Positions 17,344 to 24,285 of a stretch of DNA of 64,000 bases are shown here, in pieces. The stretch lies in the NCBI GenBank assembly GCA_016873495.1, contig VGXC01000008.1, positions 1 to 64,000 on the forward strand, written 5' to 3'. Within the stretch, counting starts at the first letter, position 1. Each line of letters begins with the position of its first letter. The DNA is from Nitrospira sp. GTDB lineage: Bacteria; Nitrospirota; Nitrospiria; Nitrospirales; Nitrospiraceae. A model generated the notes under the pieces. The model saw only the letters and a list, made by a program, of their open reading frames with translations, did not search any database and was not told the origin of the DNA. A program made the position numbers and the translations under genes.

Positions 17344-17928
17344 TTATTTGCTGAGCTGCTGAATAATGTGCGGGAGCTCGGGGAGGATGAGGTTATCCAC
17401 AGCCAATCGAACGGCTCCTTCGGAGCCTGGAACGGAGAAGAGGACGCGTCCGCAGTACAAACCGGCGGTCGCGCGGCTCATGATGGCCGCCGACCCGATG
17501 TCCTGGTAGGTGAGGTAGCGGAAAATCTCGCCGAAGCCCACCAAGCGCTTTTCGAGCAGGGCGTCCACCGCTTCGAAGGTGGAGTCGCGCCGGGAGATGC
17601 CTGTCCCGCCGTTAATCAGGATAGCCTGCACATCCTGCTTGCGCACGGCCCGTTGGATCAGCGTCTTGATCTGCTTCGGCTCATCCTTGACGAGGTGATA
17701 GGCCACCGTTTTGTGGCCCGCGGCCTTGAGCCGCTTCATGATCAACTGGCCGCTGGTGTCCGTCTCCGGCGTCCTCGTGTCGCTGCAAGTAATGACCATG
17801 CAGCCGACACGCGTCGGGGCCTGTACCTTATGTTCCTTATGCGAGGGGAGTGAGACCTGCGGCGGCGCAGAACGCCGAGACCCGGAGAATTTCTTCGGCT
17901 TGGAGGCCTTGCGACTGTGCTTGTCCAT
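17344..17928 (-). CDS. moaB: MoaB/Mog-family molybdopterin biosynthesis protein
   Basis: The 194-aa product matches the MoaB/MogA fold: VGCMVITCSDTRTPETDTSG, ILINGGTGISRRDSTFEA, then FRYLTYQDIGSAAIMSRATAG and FSVPGSEGAVRLAV. This family adenylylates molybdopterin before molybdate insertion. The start at 17928 was chosen because longer starts run into the ferredoxin gene. The first ~35 residues are a basic, low-complexity extension not usual for MoaB. Its position just before napA fits supply of the cofactor to that enzyme. Confidence 0.85.
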   Translation of the reverse strand: MDKHSRKASKPKKFSGSRRSAPPQVSLPSHKEHKVQAPTRVGCMVITCSDTRTPETDTSGQLIMKRLKAAGHKTVAYHLVKDEPKQIKTLIQRAVRKQDVQAILINGGTGISRRDSTFEAVDALLEKRLVGFGEIFRYLTYQDIGSAAIMSRATAGLYCGRVLFSVPGSEGAVRLAVDNLILPELPHIIQQLSK

Positions 17929-17953
17929 CGCCCGGTTCAGCGCCGCAGGCCGG

Positions 17954-18280
17954 TCAGCCCCAGACCGAGTCTGGCTTGAGCTTGGCCACCGGCTTGCCTT
18001 TGGCGATGTGCTCATCCAGGATGGCCGGCACGTCGGTTTCCTTGACCTGCGAGTACCAGGTGGCATCCGGATAGACCACGACGGTCGGACCTTGCTCGCA
18101 AGGACCCAGACAGGCGGAACCGGTGACCAGCACCTGGCCCGGCTGAACGCCCCGCTCCATCAATCCCATGTTAAACGCCATCAGCAACCCCGGCGAGCCG
18201 GCCGCGCCGCAGGAGGGCTTGGGATGGCCGGGAGGCCTGGTGTTTGTGCAAACGATAATGTGATATTTCGGCTTCGGCAT
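17954..18280 (-). CDS. Thioredoxin-fold 2Fe-2S ferredoxin
   Basis: The 108-aa protein belongs to the thioredoxin-like (Shethna-type) 2Fe-2S ferredoxins. Likely cluster ligands are Cys11, Cys24, Cys57 and Cys61 (IIVCTNTRPPGHPKPSCG and GSACLGPCEQG). It carries single electrons in the cytoplasm. The gene lies 25 nt upstream of moaB and opens the moaB-napA-napC group, so it could serve cofactor assembly or be co-regulated with nitrate reduction. Confidence 0.85.
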   Translation of the reverse strand: MPKPKYHIIVCTNTRPPGHPKPSCGAAGSPGLLMAFNMGLMERGVQPGQVLVTGSACLGPCEQGPTVVVYPDATWYSQVKETDVPAILDEHIAKGKPVAKLKPDSVWG

Positions 18281-18304
18281 TATGGGCTCCTTGGTTGAGA
18301 AACG

Positions 18305-18362
18305 CCGTCAGCCATCAGCTCTCAGCTTGTTGAAGAAGAGCTGACGGCTAGCTGCTGACGGC
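18305..18362. repeat. Clustered CAGC/GCTG inverted repeats
   Basis: Units CCGTCAGC, CAGCTCT, AGAGCTG, GCTGACGG and GCTGACGG again are packed into about 58 nt. CAGCTCT pairs with AGAGCTG and the flanking CCGT with ACGG to give a branched hairpin. It sits between the minus-strand GGCT-like gene and the ferredoxin gene and may end or attenuate transcription there. Confidence 0.4.
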
Positions 18363-18373
18363 TGTGTGCTATC

Positions 18374-18817
18374 TTACTTCGGCATGAACGACCGCCACCG
18401 CTCGATACATTCCTCAGGCAGCTTCCAGTGCTTGGCTCCTTTGAGCACCCACTCCAGATAATGTTCCTTGGGCTTGAACTTGCCGATGGGGGCGGCCACA
18501 TGGGTATTCACCAACATTTTTTCCCCTTGCTCGTCCACCACCGTGACCTGCAGATGCCGAAACGCCCCATCGGGAACCTCGCCCTCGAACTCGTCCATCA
18601 GCTTAAGATCTTCTTCGGTCACCTCCAGCACCACGCCCCAGACCTGTTCGCCGGGGGAGGGGGCCACGCTGGCCAGTCCGCATCGCCACTGCGACGACCA
18701 GCGGCAAAACTGAAGGGCATGGTCGGGCAGGAACGCCTTGCAGACAAACTGATGCTCGGGCGCTCGGCGCTTGAGTTGGGTCGGATTCAGATTGTCCGCA
18801 TACACGAAGAATTTCAT
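18374..18817 (-). CDS. Gamma-glutamylcyclotransferase (AIG2-like) family protein
   Basis: The 147-aa protein resembles the GGCT/AIG2 fold. MKFFVYADNLNP takes the place of the usual YGSNL, then LQFCRWSSQWRCGLASVAPSPGEQVWGVVLEVTEEDLKLMDEFEG, where a glutamate of the last segment is the expected catalytic acid, and then FRHLQVTVV. Family members cyclise gamma-glutamyl amides to 5-oxoproline or act on related amines. The substrate here is unknown. It is on the same strand as the nap-like cluster but is separated from it by about 93 nt of inverted repeats. Confidence 0.72.
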   Translation of the reverse strand: MKFFVYADNLNPTQLKRRAPEHQFVCKAFLPDHALQFCRWSSQWRCGLASVAPSPGEQVWGVVLEVTEEDLKLMDEFEGEVPDGAFRHLQVTVVDEQGEKMLVNTHVAAPIGKFKPKEHYLEWVLKGAKHWKLPEECIERWRSFMPK

Positions 18818-18937
18818 GGTTGTGCCGAGTGTGTGCGCGCAGATAGGCTCTGTGCAAGCAGAGGCAGTTGTACCATATGGCCTTCCAGCCTTGTCAAGAC
18901 CGGCATGGGCTGCGTCTAGATGCTGCCGATGGATGCG

Positions 18938-18967
18938 TTGACATTTCTTCGACGAGGCGGCTAAGCT
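18938..18967 (+). promoter_or_regulatory. Possible promoter with almost no leader
   Basis: TTGACA at 18938-18943 is a perfect -35 box. TAAGCT at 18962-18967 is a weak -10 box 18 bp later. The ATG at 18974 is 6 nt after the -10, so an mRNA from here would start at or next to the start codon. If translation begins at the in-frame ATG at 18992, the leader would be about 18 nt. Confidence 0.35.
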
Positions 18968-18973
18968 GATGTC

Positions 18974-19579
18974 ATGGGGATCAGCCGGGCCATGACGATC
19001 GGAGGTCTCCTGTCGGCCTCGCTCTGGATCTGGGCTGCAGCCACCCCGGGTCCTGGTTGGTCTGCGGAATACTACAGCTGGATCGACTCATCCGGCACTC
19101 TGGTGCTGACGGATAATCTGAGCGGACTTCCGCCCGCGATGCCGCCCGCGTCCGTCTGGACGTACAAATTCCGGGACCGGCCTTCGACCTCGACTTCTAA
19201 CCACGCGCAGGCCATGAACGGCGGTGCCGCATCGAGCATGCAGGAGTCGGCGCCGGCCGGCGAAATCGCAAGAATGGCTCCGCCGACCGAATCGCCCGGC
19301 GAGGCCCGAATCGACCAGCAAGGCCAGATGGAACCGGCAAACAATCAACTCGCCCTAGGCCAGACCTTGACGCCGGTCGTTCCATTGCTCGGCGGCGCCC
19401 GCCCAAGCCAGGGTTTTCCATTCGGCTCGATGGCGATCCCACCGGGCCCAGGCGGATTGCAGCAGCGATTGCGGGAGCTGCAAGCGTTCCAAGCCAATTC
19501 CTCCTCCCATCTTCCAATGCCGCATGCCAAGCCGGGATCTCGGCAGGTCGTAGCCGGACCAGGCCACAGCCATCGCTAG
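18974..19579 (+). CDS. Exported DUF4124-like protein
   Basis: The 201-aa protein starts with a signal peptide (MTIGGLLSASLWIWAAA, probable cleavage after GWSA). A short DUF4124-type motif, EYYSWIDSSGTLVLTDNLSGLP, follows, as found in many periplasmic proteins of unknown role. The rest is rich in Pro, Gly, Ser and Gln and is probably disordered. An ATG at 18992 is an alternative start. The gene is 7 nt upstream of another membrane or exported protein gene on the same strand. Confidence 0.65.
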   Translation: MGISRAMTIGGLLSASLWIWAAATPGPGWSAEYYSWIDSSGTLVLTDNLSGLPPAMPPASVWTYKFRDRPSTSTSNHAQAMNGGAASSMQESAPAGEIARMAPPTESPGEARIDQQGQMEPANNQLALGQTLTPVVPLLGGARPSQGFPFGSMAIPPGPGGLQQRLRELQAFQANSSSHLPMPHAKPGSRQVVAGPGHSHR

Positions 19580-19586
19580 GCCTACG

Positions 19587-20084
19587 ATGCAGCCGGAACA
19601 CAGCGACACAACCCAGGCGGGCAGTCCATTCTCCATCAGCAAGGTACTCCATTATCTTGCCGTCGGCCTACTGGTCGTCGGCAGCCTTGCTTATTGGGCT
19701 ATGAAGCCTCCGACCGCCAATCCGATGGCCGACCCGCGAGCCGCCGAAGCGATGGCGCTCGTACAAACCCATCGCGCCAGGCAAGCTCCCACGCTCCGAC
19801 AAGCTCTCACGGATCGGGTGCAAGGGATGGCCGCCCGTGGAAAGGGGGTCCGCATGGGGGAGTGGACCGTCGAGAAGAAGCGCGACCACCTGTATGTGGT
19901 GAAAGTTTTTGTCCGCGAGGAGGGGAGCCAGGGCGGAGGGCTGCGCTGGTTCGAACGAGACTATGAATGGCAGGTGGACCTGACGAAACAGTCCGTCGTG
20001 CCCATGTCCATGCCCGCGGAAGACCTGATGCCCATGGGCATGGCGGGTCCCTTAACCCGCGGAGGCGGCCCGGCCGGCCTGTGA
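19587..20084 (+). CDS. Single-pass membrane protein of unknown function
   Basis: The 165-aa product has one hydrophobic segment (about residues 20-39, VLHYLAVGLLVVGSLAYWAM) and a hydrophilic domain containing GEWTVEKKRDHLYVVKVFVREE and WFERDYEWQVDLTKQSVVP. The alternating pattern suggests a small beta-rich domain outside the inner membrane. The C terminus is Met, Gly and Pro rich. No family was recognised. It follows the DUF4124-like gene by 7 nt, so the two are likely co-expressed. Confidence 0.6.
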   Translation: MQPEHSDTTQAGSPFSISKVLHYLAVGLLVVGSLAYWAMKPPTANPMADPRAAEAMALVQTHRARQAPTLRQALTDRVQGMAARGKGVRMGEWTVEKKRDHLYVVKVFVREEGSQGGGLRWFERDYEWQVDLTKQSVVPMSMPAEDLMPMGMAGPLTRGGGPAGL

Positions 20085-20085
20085 G

Positions 20086-20418
20086 TCATGGTCCGGTGCC
20101 TTCCGTTTCCGGAGGGACTCGCACCAGGATTTCCCCCTCCACGATATCCACCAAAAACCGGCTGACCGTAAAAACAGGATTTTCCGGCCGCTCGCCCGTA
20201 CAGACGTTGAACCGCCAGCCATGCCAGGGACATGTCACGATGTTGCCCTGCAATTGTCCATCTCCCAGCGGGCCGCCGGCATGGGGACAGCAGTTATCCA
20301 ACGCATAGATCGTTCCTTCGACGTTGAAGAGCGCCACGCCTCGCCCCTCAATCTCTACCGATAGACAAACGCCCGGCGCCAACTCGCCCACCTTCGCCAC
20401 CTTGACCCACTGAGCCAT
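20086..20418 (-). CDS. Small Rieske-type 2Fe-2S protein
   Basis: The 110-aa protein is a stand-alone Rieske domain: Cys44-x-His46 (CCPHAGGPL) and Cys63-x2-His66 (TCPWHGWRF) with the proper spacing, then ENPVFTVSRFLVDIVEGEILVRV. It resembles NirD and dioxygenase ferredoxins. GAGGAGGCG just before the start sets initiation at one of two adjacent ATGs; the second (20418) has better spacing. It is convergent with the gene at 19587, with the two stops adjacent. No oxygenase or nitrite reductase gene is next to it. Confidence 0.85.
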   Translation of the reverse strand: MAQWVKVAKVGELAPGVCLSVEIEGRGVALFNVEGTIYALDNCCPHAGGPLGDGQLQGNIVTCPWHGWRFNVCTGERPENPVFTVSRFLVDIVEGEILVRVPPETEGTGP

Positions 20419-20590
20419 CATCGCCTCCTCAATGGCCGCCAGTCTAGCCAGTTGGAGCAGAGGCTGCAAGGTGCCTATGCCGCCATGGAGGAGCCAAAGG
20501 ATTGATTTTACAGCGGGACTATGGCATAGAGTAAGGCAGTCAAAGCCTTGGTTCGGCACTGTCGACTTGCGGGGTGACCCAGGAGGACAG

Positions 20591-21139
20591 ATGGAACTGA
20601 CGCTGCTACTGAACTCGACCTACGAACCGCTTCGTGTCGTTACCTGGAAAAAAGCCATTACGCTCCTCTGGCAGGAGAAGGTGGAAGTCCTGGAAGTGTA
20701 CGACCGGGACATCCAGGGAATTTCAATCTCCATCAAGCTTCCGGCCGTCATGCGGCTGCTCAAGTTGGTGAAGCTGAAGGACAGTCACCGGGCGGTCAAA
20801 TTTTCCCGCATTAATATCTTTACGCGCGACGGCTATACCTGCCAATACTGCAGCCAGAAATTCAGGACCGAGGACCTGACCTTCGACCACGTCGTCCCCA
20901 TCGCCAAGGGAGGCAAGAAGACCTGGGAAAATATCGTCACGGCCTGCTGGCGGTGCAACAACCGGAAGAGCGGGCGCACCCCGGACGAAGCCAGCATGCG
21001 CTTGATTCGGAGGCCGGTCAAGCCGCGCTGGAATCCCGTGATCACAATTACGATCGGTATCAGGAACGCACCCCAGAGCTGGCGGGACTATCTGTACTGG
21101 AACCTGGAACTAGAGGCGGATCCACCGGAGGGGGGCTGA
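20591..21139 (+). CDS. HNH endonuclease domain protein
   Basis: The 182-aa protein has an N-terminal half (LLLNSTYEPLRVVTWKKAITLL) typical of a common bacterial HNH family. The HNH/zinc site comprises Cys84 and Cys87, Asp99-His100, Cys119 and Cys122-Asn123 (YTCQYC, FDHVVPIAKGG, ACWRCNN). Such proteins cut or nick DNA, but the housekeeping role of this widespread form is unclear. The start at 20591 was picked because AGGAGGA lies directly upstream; the frame is open further 5' without a ribosome site. Confidence 0.85.
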   Translation: MELTLLLNSTYEPLRVVTWKKAITLLWQEKVEVLEVYDRDIQGISISIKLPAVMRLLKLVKLKDSHRAVKFSRINIFTRDGYTCQYCSQKFRTEDLTFDHVVPIAKGGKKTWENIVTACWRCNNRKSGRTPDEASMRLIRRPVKPRWNPVITITIGIRNAPQSWRDYLYWNLELEADPPEGG

Positions 21140-21156
21140 CGATTTTACCGCCGCTC

Positions 21157-21178
21157 GCCCTGAGCATAGTCGAAGGGC
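21157..21178. repeat. Short palindromic repeat of the GCCCTGAGC...GAAGGGC type
   Basis: The 22-nt GCCC...GGGC dyad (GCCCTGAGC at one end, TCGAAGGGC at the other) belongs to a short palindromic motif seen interspersed in many GC-rich bacterial genomes. It lies between convergent genes, where it could act as a transcription end. Only one copy was noticed in this window. Confidence 0.45.
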
Positions 21179-21202
21179 CAACGACGGATGTACGACCGCA
21201 GG

Positions 21203-21661
21203 TCAGTACTCTTTATCGATCACGATTGCTACTTCCCGCGATCCCACCAAGGTCGGGTTCTTGGCGAACTTTCCTTCCAAATCTCCAGACTGCGGCGGCC
21301 CGGCCTGGCCATCCCGGTCGATCCGGGCAAGCACATCCACCATCCCGCGCAATTCTGACCCGCTCGCCATCACGTCCTGATTGGTAATTTCGAACGAGAC
21401 CGGAAACTTCGGATTGTCGATGCGCTTCGCCGCCAGGGGGCGGGGTGCGCCCTGCGGCCGGCGGACGATCACGAACAGCACGTCCGTCGGACGGACTTTT
21501 GACGCCAAGGCCGGATCGATCGTGACCTGTCCGGCAATCACGCCGCTGCCCGACGGTTTTTCACAGCCGTGCGCCAGCCCCATCCAGGCGGCTATGCCGG
21601 CCAAGACGATCACGCCGCCGGCCATCCCCAGCACCCTCATCGTGCCTTCTGCCACCTGCAT
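21203..21661 (-). CDS. Exported protein resembling the C-terminal domain of CcmI/CycH
   Basis: The 152-aa protein has an N-terminal membrane or signal segment (VLGMAGGVIVLAGIAAWMGLAHGC). Its domain matches the pattern of the CcmI C-terminal region: GQVTIDPALASKVRPTDVLFVIVRRPQGAPRPLA, VSFEITNQDVMASG and ARIDRDGQAGPPQSGDLEG. In CcmI this part handles apocytochrome c during haem attachment. Here it stands alone without TPR repeats. An ATG seven codons in is an alternative start. AHGC at the end of the hydrophobic stretch could also be a weak lipobox. Confidence 0.65.
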   Translation of the reverse strand: MQVAEGTMRVLGMAGGVIVLAGIAAWMGLAHGCEKPSGSGVIAGQVTIDPALASKVRPTDVLFVIVRRPQGAPRPLAAKRIDNPKFPVSFEITNQDVMASGSELRGMVDVLARIDRDGQAGPPQSGDLEGKFAKNPTLVGSREVAIVIDKEY

Positions 21662-21831
21662 CCTCCTTCACTTCGGACCCAATCAGAACAGCCAACGTGG
21701 CGCATTATACAAGCCGGATCGGGGAATAGAAAGGGAGCTTTCTCCAGGCAGTGAGGCTGTTGTATGATACGCCCCGGCAAGCGCGAACGACTGCGCACAG
21801 ATTTCGAATAAGAAATAGGTAGGGGGGAGCA

Positions 21832-22467
21832 ATGGCAGCCAATCCCGGATTCCAAGTCTCACTCGATGTAAAAGGACGGTCCTGCGTGGTGGTGGGAGGC
21901 GACGACGAAGCCTCCGACAAGGTCGATCGTCTCTTGGACAGCGGCGCCAAGGTGACGGTGATCAGCCCCACCTTGAACGACCACTTGCGGAAACTCACGG
22001 CGACCGCCAAGATCTTGCACCGAGTCCGGCTGTTTCGTTCGACCGACGCACAGGGCTGTTTCCTCGTCGTCAACACCCTGCGACACGATCAGGACTTTTC
22101 CCGTTCCCTCTATGAACTGGCCCAGAAGGAGCGGTTCCTGCTCCTCGCGGTCGACCAACCGGAATACTCGACGGTGATGCTCCCCGCCTTGGCCAAACGG
22201 GGCCATTTGCGCCTGGCCATCAGCACCAGCGGGGTGGCGCCGGCTCTGGCCGGCAAGCTCCGGCAGGATTGCGAGCAGCTCTTCGACGAGGAGTTCGAAC
22301 GATTCCTGGAATGGTTGGCCGCCATCCGGGATGAAACCAAAGCAGCCGAACCGGATGCGGAGCAACGCCGAGCCAAGTTGCGCGAGGCCGTCGAAGGCTT
22401 CAAACTCAACGGCGCCATTCAATATCCGAAAGCCTGGCTCGACGCACGCCGGCAACAACAAGCCTGA
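21832..22467 (+). CDS. Precorrin-2 dehydrogenase / siroheme synthase N-terminal-type protein
   Basis: The 211-aa protein matches the Met8p/SirC/CysG N-terminal fold. It has an NAD-binding segment (SLDVKGRSCVVVGGDDEASDKVDRLLDSGAKVTVISP), FLVVNTLRHDQ, LLLAVDQPEYSTVMLPALAKRGHLRLAISTSGVAPALAGKLRQ and an ending helical domain. It oxidises precorrin-2 to sirohydrochlorin and may insert iron. The usual NCVDDP motif is altered to AVDQPEYST. The uroporphyrinogen methyltransferase that would supply precorrin-2 is the CobA domain at 42757. GGGGGAGC precedes the ATG. Confidence 0.82.
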   Translation: MAANPGFQVSLDVKGRSCVVVGGDDEASDKVDRLLDSGAKVTVISPTLNDHLRKLTATAKILHRVRLFRSTDAQGCFLVVNTLRHDQDFSRSLYELAQKERFLLLAVDQPEYSTVMLPALAKRGHLRLAISTSGVAPALAGKLRQDCEQLFDEEFERFLEWLAAIRDETKAAEPDAEQRRAKLREAVEGFKLNGAIQYPKAWLDARRQQQA

Positions 22468-22484
22468 TTTGGAAGGAGCGATCC

Positions 22485-22793
22485 ATGGTCCTCTTGGAAT
22501 TCAGCATGTCCCCGCTGGGCAAAGGGGAGAGCGTGGGCAAGTACGTGTCGCGGTCCCTGGACATTATCGACAAGAGCGGGGTGGACTACCGGCTCAACCC
22601 GATGGGCACGGTGCTGGAAGGGGAGTGGGACGAAGTCTTCGGGGTGGTGAAGAAGTGCTACGAGCGGATGAAGAAAGACTGTGGCCGCATCTCCTGCACG
22701 ATCAAAGTGGACTACCGCAAGGGCCACAAAGGGCGCCTCGCCGGCAAGGTCGCCAGTGTGGAGAAGAAGCTCAAGCGGAAGCTGAAGACGTAG
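22485..22793 (+). CDS. MTH1187/YqgV-family thiamine-binding protein
   Basis: The 102-aa protein is a compact member of the DUF77/MTH1187 family (VLLEFSMSPLGKGESVGKYVSRSLDII, YRLNPMGTVLEGEWDEVF, CYERMK, a basic tail). Solved relatives are ferredoxin-like tetramers that bind thiamine-type ligands in the cytoplasm. The gene follows the siroheme-type gene by 17 nt with GGAAGGAGCG as ribosome site, so the two probably share an mRNA. Confidence 0.85.
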   Translation: MVLLEFSMSPLGKGESVGKYVSRSLDIIDKSGVDYRLNPMGTVLEGEWDEVFGVVKKCYERMKKDCGRISCTIKVDYRKGHKGRLAGKVASVEKKLKRKLKT

Positions 22794-23120
22794 CAAGCTG
22801 GAAGCGGGCGACGAAGGGTGGCCGACCGAGAGCAAGACCCGGTTGACGAACGGCGCCCGTATTCGGCGGCGGCACGATGCGTTAACCCCAGACTGCCAGT
22901 CCACGTCATTGAGTTGGTCGCTCGCCTCATCGGATTAGCAGAACGGCTCGCGACACTCCTACTGCCATTGTGCAGACAGCTCCCGCCATACCGCCGGCCT
23001 CAACGGGCATCCGTTCCATCCGGGTCCGAAAAAAAAGGTAGCAGGGCCAGGCCGCTTGTAGGCCTGTCCCTGGTTCGATATGATCGCAATTGAGTCTCCT
23101 AGTTTTAGGACCATGAGATC
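22794..23120. other. Non-coding stretch upstream of HNH gene, with one hairpin
   Basis: No convincing gene was found in these 327 bases. A 91-codon open frame at 22818-23093 has no family resemblance. The one structure is a hairpin at 23042-23072 in which CAGGG and CAGGCC pair with GGCCTG and CCCTG across one mismatch. It has no T-run. This is the left flank of a possible insertion holding the HNH gene and repeat copy 2. Confidence 0.4.
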
Positions 23121-23915
23121 ATGCCAGTCATACTTGACACACAGAATTCCATGCGTGCTGCGCGGCTGCTTCGGTTTTGTTATTTGTGTGGAAGAAACTT
23201 CAATCCCGCGGAAAAGGTAAACTCAGACCACGTGCCACCCACTGGGCTCTTTGCAATTGCCGATCGGAATTTCCCGCTTATTCTCCCTACCCACCAAAAA
23301 TGTAATGCAATGCGGTCTGCAGACGACCAGGTTGTCGGGCAGCTTGTGGGTGTCATCCACGGTCGCAAGCCGAATCCAACGCATAAAAAGTTTCGAGTTT
23401 CAGTCGGCCGTTTCAAAGATGGCTCACCCGCTATTGCCGTTCGCGGTCTAGACCTTGACCACATCATCTGGCGGTGGGTTCGCGGATTCCACGCGGCGCT
23501 GTACAACGAGTACTTGCCGGAGGATACTCGATTCTTGATTTGCCCACCGTTGCCAGAGGCAGAGCTATCGGCAAGTGGGCCTCAATTCTTACCGGTCGCA
23601 GAGGCGATCCCTAAGTTCGTCGAAGAGCTAAAACGAAACCGTGCAACGTGTACTTTAGACCGAATCGTATGCCGAAACGGAAAATGCCGCTACGAATGCA
23701 TCTGGGATCAAGCTGAAGATGGCACTTGGATATGCATCTACGCTCTTGATCTATATCAGTGGATTGATCTGGGGCACACTTCTTCCTCTGAGCCCCGCGG
23801 ATGCATAGGCTCATACATCCGCTCTGGTGGTAACGTTCCAATGGGTGCAACCTGCGCGACGCGGCTGGAGTTTCCTATCTCGAACCATGCGCGACTAGAT
23901 CCATTCGGCGCGTAG
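23121..23915 (+). CDS. HNH-like zinc-site protein, probably acquired
   Basis: The 264-aa protein has an HNH-like metal site near the N terminus: Cys20 and Cys23 (CYLCGR), Asp36-His37 (SDHVPPTG), His58 and Cys61-Asn62 (HQKCNAMR). The rest, with an IWRWVRGFHAALYNEYLP segment and a Cys-rich part (IVCRNGKCRYECIW), was not recognised. It is likely a nuclease or nucleic-acid-binding protein, possibly defence-related, which is inference. Codon use and AT content differ from the GC-rich neighbours. It has its own strong terminator and no partners on its strand. Confidence 0.6.
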   Translation: MPVILDTQNSMRAARLLRFCYLCGRNFNPAEKVNSDHVPPTGLFAIADRNFPLILPTHQKCNAMRSADDQVVGQLVGVIHGRKPNPTHKKFRVSVGRFKDGSPAIAVRGLDLDHIIWRWVRGFHAALYNEYLPEDTRFLICPPLPEAELSASGPQFLPVAEAIPKFVEELKRNRATCTLDRIVCRNGKCRYECIWDQAEDGTWICIYALDLYQWIDLGHTSSSEPRGCIGSYIRSGGNVPMGATCATRLEFPISNHARLDPFGA

Positions 23916-23942
23916 CAAAGTCATCAGGCGTAACTTTAACCG

Positions 23943-23985
23943 GGGGGATAGGTTTGCAAAGCGACCTATCCCCCTTTCCTTTTTC
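23943..23985 (+). terminator. Intrinsic terminator of the HNH gene
   Basis: GGGGGATAGGT (23943-23953) and ACCTATCCCCC (23964-23974) form a perfect 11-bp stem with a 10-nt loop. TTTCCTTTTTCC follows. It lies 28 nt after the HNH stop codon and is one of the strongest terminators in the window. Confidence 0.85.
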
Positions 23986-24034
23986 CTTTCCCATGGGCAC
24001 CTACACGGGATCGCGTGGCGCTGAGCTGCCTTCA

Positions 24035-24186
24035 CCGGAGGTGCAGGGAACCCACCGAGGCTTTAGCGAGAAGGAAAGCTGGAACTGACCAAGGCACCGC
24101 GATCAAACGATCGCGGCCGCTGGAATTCCAGAAGGCTTCCGCTTGCTAAAGCCCGGAAGGGTCGCGCCGGGAGGTGCAGCAGCGAA
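24035..24186 (+). ncRNA. Structured repeat element, copy 2
   Basis: This is the counterpart of the element at 3783-3916. The outer helix pairs 24060-24070 (GCTTTAGCGAG) with 24142-24152 (CTTGCTAAAGC), 11 pairs with one G-T. The inner helix pairs 24079-24084 (CTGGAA) with 24126-24131 (TTCCAG). An additional 8-bp hairpin, CCGCGATC/GATCGCGG (24097-24116), sits at the tip and is absent in copy 1. An outer CGCTG-AG-CTGC / GCAGCAGCG helix (24020-24030 with 24177-24185) may close the element. It starts about 50 nt after the HNH gene's terminator, so it is unlikely to be that gene's 3' UTR. Confidence 0.55.
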
Positions 24187-24285
24187 GGGCCATGCGATCC
24201 CGACAATGCCCCAGGCAGCCCAGCGCAATGCTAACCGTTCGTCAGTCGAGTCTTGAAACTTAATGTTTGAGGATAGAGATATTGA

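Noticed and set aside
22818-23093. 91-codon open frame before the HNH gene
   Set aside because: No ribosome site, no family resemblance and unusual composition.
23121-24186. IscB/TnpB-type RNA-guided nuclease with guide RNA
   Set aside because: The HNH-like protein has no RuvC motifs or bridge helix, and the repeat also occurs without any HNH gene at 3783, so the idea is not supported by the sequence.
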